Shown piece after piece: positions 58,070 through 64,000 of a stretch of 64,000 bases of DNA. How positions within the stretch are numbered: position 1 is the first letter of the stretch; every line of letters begins with the position of its first letter. A model generated the notes under the pieces. That model was not told where the DNA came from and did no database searches. It saw nothing but the letters and a program-made list of their open reading frames with translations. The translations under genes and the position numbers were made by a program. This DNA comes from an uncultured Alteromonadaceae bacterium (GTDB taxonomy: Bacteria > Pseudomonadota > Gammaproteobacteria > Pseudomonadales > Halieaceae), in contig CAJYAI010000002.1 of the NCBI GenBank assembly GCA_913064725.1, forward strand, positions 1 to 64,000, in the 5' to 3' direction.

Positions 58070-59323
58070 ATGAATGACAAGCGTGATCACATCATCCCTG
58101 ACTCACTAACGACACCACTTTCAGATCTTGATGTCTCAGATCCCAGACGGTTTGAGCAAGACTGCTGGCAACCCCTGTTTAGGAGGTTGCGAGCAGAGTC
58201 GCCGGTTCACTTTCAAGCGTCGAGTCCTGCCGGGCCGTTTTGGTCTATAACGCGCTTTGACGATATCGTTGAGATTGAAAAAAATACCCAAATTTTCTCG
58301 TCAGAGCCCACGATAGCCATCGTTGACCCGCCCCCAGATAGAGGCTCACTGATGTTTATTGCGATGGATCAGCCCGAGCATGATATTCAGCGGCGTGCGG
58401 TTCAGCCCGTTGTAGCACCAAAGAATCTCAGGGAGTTTGAGACCTTGATCCGCCAGCGCACGGGAGAGGCGTTGGACGCTCTACCCATTGGCGAGGTCTT
58501 TGATTGGGTTGAGCTTGTCTCACGCAACCTGACCACGCAGATGCTAGCTACGCTCTTTGATTTCCCTTGGCAGCTTCGTCATAAATTATCGGAGTGGTCA
58601 GATGCGATCACATCCGACGAGCGGATGACTGCGGGTCGCGGTCTAACCGAGGACCAGCGTTTAGATGTGATTATGGAGATTTTGGAGGTCTTCACGCGGC
58701 TATGGCACGAACGGGCGGGAGATGGTGTTGAGTCCTTTGACCTAATTCGACTTTTGCAACGTGACGCTCATACGGCCAACCTGGTCAATGATCCCAAAAA
58801 TTACATTGGGAATCTTATTTTACTGATAGTGGGGGGCAACGATACGACGCGGAACTCCATGTCGGGTGGCGTTTTATTTCTCAACGATTTTCCAGAGCAG
58901 TTTGAGCGTGTAAAGGCTGACAGGAGTCTTATCCCATCCATGGTCTCTGAAATTATCCGTTTTCAGACGCCACTGTCGCACATGCGGCGAACCGTGACAC
59001 AGGATACCGACTTTAAAGGTCATAGGATGAAGGCGGGTGACAAGGTGGTCTTGTGGTATTGCTCCGCCAATCGAGACGAATTGGTGATCCCCAATGCAGA
59101 TCGTTTCCTGATCGATCGATCCGGCGTGCGCAATCATGCGGCCTTCGGGTTCGGTATTCACCGTTGTATGGGCAATCGTCTGGCTGAAATGCAGCTGCGG
59201 ATTGTTTGGGAGGAGGCCCTGAAGCGTTTTGCCACCATCGAGGTTGTGACGCCTCCCACACGCCTTTGCCATAACTTTGTTCGCGGCTACTCACATATGC
59301 CAGTGCGCGTACAGCGTCATTAG
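58070..59323 (+). CDS. Cytochrome P450, CYP153-like
   Basis: GGNDTTRNSMSGG I-helix, EIIRFQTPLSHMRRT, FGFGIHRCMGNRLAEMQLRIVWEEALKRF heme loop; features recalled from CYP153 enzymes. Confidence 0.9.
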   Translation: MNDKRDHIIPDSLTTPLSDLDVSDPRRFEQDCWQPLFRRLRAESPVHFQASSPAGPFWSITRFDDIVEIEKNTQIFSSEPTIAIVDPPPDRGSLMFIAMDQPEHDIQRRAVQPVVAPKNLREFETLIRQRTGEALDALPIGEVFDWVELVSRNLTTQMLATLFDFPWQLRHKLSEWSDAITSDERMTAGRGLTEDQRLDVIMEILEVFTRLWHERAGDGVESFDLIRLLQRDAHTANLVNDPKNYIGNLILLIVGGNDTTRNSMSGGVLFLNDFPEQFERVKADRSLIPSMVSEIIRFQTPLSHMRRTVTQDTDFKGHRMKAGDKVVLWYCSANRDELVIPNADRFLIDRSGVRNHAAFGFGIHRCMGNRLAEMQLRIVWEEALKRFATIEVVTPPTRLCHNFVRGYSHMPVRVQRH

Positions 59324-59341
59324 ACGCAGCGTCCCAGTGTG

Positions 59342-59500
59342 ATGGTAAGAGTAATTTTGATGGTAGGTACTCGGATAGTAGTTGCTGGGATGGTAGGTAC
59401 TCGGATAGTAGTTGCTGGGACGGTAGGTGCTCGGATAGTAGTTGCTCGGATGGTAGGTGCTCGGATAGTAGTTGCTCGGGTGGTAGGTGCTCGGATGTGA
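59342..59500 (+). other. 52-codon repeat ORF between P450 and DUF429 genes; coding status unknown
   Basis: MVRVILMVGTRIVVAGMVGTRIVVAGTVGARIVVARMVGARIVVARVVGARM; TGA at 59498-59500 overlaps the DUF429 GTG at 59497. Confidence 0.3.
59359..59496. repeat. Minisatellite: 15-bp unit GAT(G/A)GTAG(G/T)T(A/G)CT(C/G)G, about 9 copies, organised as 30-bp dimers
   Basis: gatggtaggtactcg gatagtagttgctgg repeated 4 times plus partial, read directly. Confidence 0.97.
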
Positions 59501-60246
59501 ACAATAGTGTACTGCCCGCTGTCGGGATTGATGGCTGCAGAGCCGGATGGATTGTCGCGTACAGACATGAGGGGTGTGTTGCACTCAGGTTATTTACATC
59601 CCTGGCTGCTTTGAATGAGCGATTAGCGAGTGATGCGTCGGTTATGATTGATATGCCTATCGGGCTGCATGTCGCTGACAGCGTAAGACAGTGCGATGTG
59701 CTTGCTCGACGCTGTCTCAGTCCTTATCGATCAACCAGTGTTTTTGGCGTACCACCGAGACCCATCACACGCATAGGGGACTATGCGGAAGCAAATGCAG
59801 CGTCACGCGAACTGACTGGAAAAGGCTTGAGTAAGCAGTCTTTTTACTTGTTTCCCAAAATAAGGGAGGTGGACGACTGGTTGATCAATGAGCATCGGCA
59901 GGGGCGGTGGAGTGAATGCCATCCAGAGGTGGCCTTTGCGTCGTTGAACGGGGGGCTCCCTTTGGAAGAGTCAAAAAAAACGGATCTTGGCCGGCAGCAG
60001 CGCATCGATCTTCTTCGCGAGGTGGGTGATGTCGACGGATGCCTCGCCACAGCGCTGGAGATGTATCCGCGGAGGGCCCTTTTGGCAGACGATTGTGTTG
60101 ATGCTCTCGTGTGCCTCCTAACCGCGGAGAGACCACAGAGTGAGCGAATCGCCATTCCTGATAATGCCTTTCACGATGCGCGAGGACTGGCCATGCAGAT
60201 CGTGGCGCCCGCAGTCAAATTAACTGGCGACTTTGAGCGCGGCTGA
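59497..60246 (+). CDS. DUF429 family protein
   Basis: AVGIDGCRAGWIVAYRHEG, VMIDMPIGL, DDCVDALVCLLTAE; GTG start. Confidence 0.85.
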   Translation: MNNSVLPAVGIDGCRAGWIVAYRHEGCVALRLFTSLAALNERLASDASVMIDMPIGLHVADSVRQCDVLARRCLSPYRSTSVFGVPPRPITRIGDYAEANAASRELTGKGLSKQSFYLFPKIREVDDWLINEHRQGRWSECHPEVAFASLNGGLPLEESKKTDLGRQQRIDLLREVGDVDGCLATALEMYPRRALLADDCVDALVCLLTAERPQSERIAIPDNAFHDARGLAMQIVAPAVKLTGDFERG

Positions 60247-61971
60247 CTCCGGCGCGTCCTGAGGTCCTCTGATTAAGCCTCCTGGTGTTGTGCCTAGAAA
60301 GCGTCCGCCATCGAATGTTTGGACACCTGATTTGAAGGTGGCGCGATATCCCGTCGCAGATTGGAGCAATCGCTTGCCGCCTGCGGGTAGGTCACGAGCG
60401 ACCCATGGCTGACTCATACCGATCTTATCGAGTTCGATAATATTAATATCAGCGAGGTATCCCGGTGCAAGAATACCCCGATCCTCGAGTCCGTAAACGC
60501 GAGCCGTATCGGCACATTGGCGCTTTATCGCCTCGCTTAGAGTGATACGAAATCCATCACGATCTCGCACCCAATGCTGCAGCATGAAGGTAGGCGACGC
60601 TGCATCGCAAATCGTGCCGCAGTGGGCACCACCATCTGACAATGAGTTGATGCAGTCATCAGATTGCAAGACGGGCTCGAGAAAATTCAAGTTACCATCG
60701 GCGTAGTTAAGCAATGGAAAATAGATAAATCCCGTTCCATTTTGGCCCGTCATTAAATCGTAGGCATACTCAGCACCCGATACGCCGGCGCCAGCCGCGA
60801 GATGGGCAATGGATTGTTGTTCCGTGGGCTCGTAATTGAATCCTTCGGTTAGCGCATATTGCATGTCAAAGGCGTTGGCCATGAGTTGGCCCAGTAACTG
60901 TAGCTCACTATCGGGGAAAATAGAGTCTTCCGCTATGAGCTTTGCCTTGAAGTCAGGGTCCAGTAGCTTCTCGAGTTGTGCGGATTCGCCGAGATCTGCG
61001 GCTTCTGCCCAACTGGGTTTAAAGGAAAAAGGGTTAAACGTGGTCCGCCAACCGAGAACTAGGCCTGTGCCTCGCATGGAAATTTGAGCGAGAATATTGG
61101 CACCTTTGGCATTTTGCTCGCGCATCTGTGCCAGTTGATCGTCAAAGTTCATCGCTTTTATCGGTGACTGCAAGGCTGCGAACGTGACAGGTACTCCTGA
61201 CTCTCGACTCAGATCACCCATCCACTCAAACTCATTCCACTCGGGCAACAGATCGCTCGCCATTTCGAAGACGCCATGTCCTGCCCGCTTCATCCCTTTT
61301 CCTATGCCCATTAACTCTTCAGGTGTGGCGGTTGTCCCCGGCACTAACTCTCCGTCGATCGACTTGTGAAGAACGGTGCGCGATGTTGAGAACCCTAACG
61401 CGCCCGCTGTTAAACCCTCTTCAACGATCTGCGCCATTCGAGCAATATCAGACTCGGTTGGTGGCTCGTTTGCCGCGCCACGATCACCCATAACATAGGC
61501 TCTGACCGCTCCGTGCGGTACCTGCGTGGCAACATCCACAGCTCGGGGCATGGCTTCTAGCGCGTCTAGGTATTCAGGAAAGCTCTCCCAATTCCACTTC
61601 ATCCCTTCGGATAGTGCGGACCCCGGTATGTCTTCAACGCCCTCCATCAGGCCAATCAACCAGTCGTGTCGATCTGGAGCAGCAGGGGCAAAGCCGACTC
61701 CGCAGTTACCCATCACGACCGTTGTTACGCCATGCCAAGAGGAGGGAGCCATTTCTTCATCCCAGGTCGCTTGTCCGTCGTAATGTGTGTGTATATCGAC
61801 AAAACCCGGTGCAACATAGCAATCACGTGCATCGACAATCCGAGCCGCTTCTCCTAGATCAGTGCCAATCGCCATAACTCGGTCGCCTGTAACTGCTACG
61901 TCGGCGACGAAGGGCGCGGCGCCAGTACCATCAACGACAGTACCGTGCTTGATAATCAGATCGAATGTCAT
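60220..61971 (-). CDS. Amidohydrolase, N-acyl-D-amino-acid deacylase (D-aminoacylase)-like
   Basis: [57 protein letters not shown]. Confidence 0.88.
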   Translation of the reverse strand: MTFDLIIKHGTVVDGTGAAPFVADVAVTGDRVMAIGTDLGEAARIVDARDCYVAPGFVDIHTHYDGQATWDEEMAPSSWHGVTTVVMGNCGVGFAPAAPDRHDWLIGLMEGVEDIPGSALSEGMKWNWESFPEYLDALEAMPRAVDVATQVPHGAVRAYVMGDRGAANEPPTESDIARMAQIVEEGLTAGALGFSTSRTVLHKSIDGELVPGTTATPEELMGIGKGMKRAGHGVFEMASDLLPEWNEFEWMGDLSRESGVPVTFAALQSPIKAMNFDDQLAQMREQNAKGANILAQISMRGTGLVLGWRTTFNPFSFKPSWAEAADLGESAQLEKLLDPDFKAKLIAEDSIFPDSELQLLGQLMANAFDMQYALTEGFNYEPTEQQSIAHLAAGAGVSGAEYAYDLMTGQNGTGFIYFPLLNYADGNLNFLEPVLQSDDCINSLSDGGAHCGTICDAASPTFMLQHWVRDRDGFRITLSEAIKRQCADTARVYGLEDRGILAPGYLADINIIELDKIGMSQPWVARDLPAGGKRLLQSATGYRATFKSGVQTFDGGRFLGTTPGGLIRGPQDAPESAALKVAS

Positions 61972-62118
61972 ATTGCGTTCCCAATTTTTATTGTCAGTAC
62001 AATTTCCCTCGTCGCTGCGGGGTCTGTCAACCTGGTTTGTTAGCTGACGTTTGACGATTGAGTTTGTTCTCGATCAAACGTAACGTGTAAGGCATCCAGA
62101 TAATACGAAAGTGACGCT

Positions 62119-63384
62119 ATGAATTTCGATATTCCCACGGATGTTCGTCAGTTTCTCGATGAGGTGGAACAGTTCATTGAGCGAGAGATCAAGCCCCTTG
62201 AAAGCGCGGATGACAACATGCGCTTTTTTGATCACCGTCGGGAGGACGCAAGAACCGACTGGGATCGTCAGGGCCTGCCAAGCGAGGAGTGGGAAGCATT
62301 GCTTGCTGAGGCAAAGCGCCGGGCAATAGCGGCGGGAATTTACAGTTATCCATTCCCCAGCGGACACGGCGGACGAGACGGCAACAATCTCGGGATGGCG
62401 ATTGTAAGAGAACACCTCGCAGCCATGGGGTTGGGACTGCACAACGATCTTCAGAACGAGCATTCAATCGTCGGAAACAATATTGGATTGCTGTTGATGC
62501 TGGAGTACGGGACGCCTGAGCAGCAAGCAGAGTGGTTGCCAGGTCTAAAAAACGCGACTCGCGGTTTTGCCTTCGCGATCTCCGAGCCAGACCATGGCTC
62601 AGATGCTACTCACATGGAGACGGTTGCCCATCGTGATGGTGACGATTGGGTGATTAGTGGTGTTAAAACCTGGAATACCGGCGTTCACGCTGCCCACAGT
62701 GACATGGTGATGGCACGAACCTCCGGCAGCGCCGGGGACGCCCAGGGGATTACTGCATTTCTGGTTCCTATGGATGCCGCGGGTGTGGAAATAGAAGAAT
62801 ATCTGTGGACGTTTAATATGCCATCGGATCACGCTCGGGTTAGGTTCAACAGTGTCCGTGTCCCCGATGAGGCCATTTTTGGTGGTGAGGGGAGAGGACT
62901 GCAGGTAGTGCAGCACTTCTTTAATGAAAACCGAATTCGTCAGGCGGCCTCGAGTCTGGGCGCGGCGCAATACTGCGTTGATCAAGCTGTGGCGCACGCA
63001 AAGGAGCGAAAGCCGTTTGGTAAGGCCCTAGCGACTAACCAGGGTATTCAGTTTCCTCTCGTGGACCTGCAGGCGCGCTGTGAAATGCTGCGAGCGTTGA
63101 TTCACAAGACGGCATGGCTAATGGATCGTGACGGTGCTTTTTCCGCCTCAGACAAGGTTTCGATCTGTAACTATCAAGCCAACCAACTGTGTTGCGAGGC
63201 TGCCGATACGGCCATGCAGGTTCATGGTGGTATGGGCTACTCTCGCTATAAGCCTTTTGAGCATATTTATCGACATCATCGGCGATATCGGATTACCGAG
63301 GGCGCTGATGAAATTCAAAAGCGGCGCGTCGCAGGTTATCTATTCGGTTTCATGGGACAGAAAAAGCCCAAGGGCGTCAGTTAA
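62119..63384 (+). CDS. Acyl-CoA dehydrogenase (ACAD10/11-like)
   Basis: GFAFAISEPDHGSDATHMETVA, QVHGGMGYSRYKPFEHIYRHHRRYRITEGADEIQ. Confidence 0.93.
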   Translation: MNFDIPTDVRQFLDEVEQFIEREIKPLESADDNMRFFDHRREDARTDWDRQGLPSEEWEALLAEAKRRAIAAGIYSYPFPSGHGGRDGNNLGMAIVREHLAAMGLGLHNDLQNEHSIVGNNIGLLLMLEYGTPEQQAEWLPGLKNATRGFAFAISEPDHGSDATHMETVAHRDGDDWVISGVKTWNTGVHAAHSDMVMARTSGSAGDAQGITAFLVPMDAAGVEIEEYLWTFNMPSDHARVRFNSVRVPDEAIFGGEGRGLQVVQHFFNENRIRQAASSLGAAQYCVDQAVAHAKERKPFGKALATNQGIQFPLVDLQARCEMLRALIHKTAWLMDRDGAFSASDKVSICNYQANQLCCEAADTAMQVHGGMGYSRYKPFEHIYRHHRRYRITEGADEIQKRRVAGYLFGFMGQKKPKGVS

Positions 63385-63386
63385 TT

Positions 63387-64000
63387 GTGCTCGAGGTTGA
63401 TTTCGAATCAAAGTTGTCGAAGTTTGTTGAACGCTCACTTTCAGGGATGCGACTGGTCAGTGTTCAGCAGCTCACGTCAGGCGCCTCGCAACAAACGTTT
63501 AAAGTCAGCGTTAAAGACAGCGAGGCGAACGAGTATCATTATGCTCTGCGCCGCGCGCAGCCTGGGTTATCGGCAACGTCGCAAGGACAAGTAACGCCAT
63601 CCACCGAAGCGGCACTCCTGGGCCTGGCCGCAGATGCCAATATTCCCGTGCCCACTGTTGCGGCATCACTCAGGCCCTCAGATAACTTGGGTGAGGGTTA
63701 TCTAATGGCGTGGCTAGAGGGCGAAACTTTAGGTCAGCGTATTGTTAAAATACCTGAGCTCGGGAAGTTCAGACCAACACTGGCCTATCAATGTGGCCAA
63801 GCCCTTGCGCGCATTCACGCCATAGACGTGCCCAGCGCGATCAAGGATTCGCTGAGTTGTGTGTCTCCAGCATCCTTGGTCCACGCAACCTGGGAGACCT
63901 ACATCGCACTTAATACCCCGCAGCCAATGATTGATTTTACCGCGCAATGGCTACTGCACAATCTGCCACCCGACGTTGATGCTCGATTGGTACATGGCGA
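63387..64000 (+). CDS. APH-fold phosphotransferase, truncated by window end
   Basis: Open frame from GTG 63387 to window end: VLEVDFESKLSKFVERSLSGMRLVSVQQLTSGASQQTFKVSV...LARIHAIDVPS...LVHG; absent from the ORF track because the stop lies outside. Confidence 0.8.
   Translation, partial: MLEVDFESKLSKFVERSLSGMRLVSVQQLTSGASQQTFKVSVKDSEANEYHYALRRAQPGLSATSQGQVTPSTEAALLGLAADANIPVPTVAASLRPSDNLGEGYLMAWLEGETLGQRIVKIPELGKFRPTLAYQCGQALARIHAIDVPSAIKDSLSCVSPASLVHATWETYIALNTPQPMIDFTAQWLLHNLPPDVDARLVHG

Noticed and set aside
59359-59496. Possible CRISPR array
   Set aside because: Units are directly contiguous with no unique spacers and a short 15-bp period; this is a minisatellite and no cas genes are nearby
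59291-59584. Minus-strand ORFs with YYPSTYHPSN or TIRAPTIRAT repeats as real proteins
   Set aside because: The open frames are a by-product of a period divisible by 3; no start context or family, and they overlap P450 and DUF429 coding sequence

Overview
The window is a densely coded chromosomal segment that looks like a marine-type gammaproteobacterium (inferred from gene content and order). I saw no rRNA, tRNA, CRISPR array, IS element or prophage. Recognisable blocks are: the conserved rpoE-rseA-rseB-rseC-mucD-lepA-lepB-DUF4845-rnc-era-recO-acpS-cysM-mazG-adk run; a valS-holC-pepA block divergent from lptF-lptG; alr plus a D-amino-acid aminotransferase; several acyl-CoA/lipid genes (two AMP-forming acyl-CoA synthetases, enoyl-CoA hydratase, acyl-CoA dehydrogenase, two APH-fold kinases); and an SDR/ferredoxin/CYP153-like P450 cluster. 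The main non-routine signals are: (1) a promoter, short leader and intrinsic terminator immediately upstream of an uncharacterised exported protein (23014-23124), so either an attenuator or a ~60-nt sRNA; (2) a 15-bp minisatellite between the P450 and DUF429 genes that is open in several frames and forms a 52-codon repeat ORF whose stop overlaps the DUF429 start; (3) a recurring pattern of short tandem duplications (14, 15 or 17 bp) straddling stop codons of unrelated genes; (4) a DUF1631 protein with an apparently degenerate EAL-like C-terminus; (5) absence of pdxJ and rlmD/relA from their usual places in the conserved block. All calls come from reading the sequence and supplied ORFs; no database search was run.
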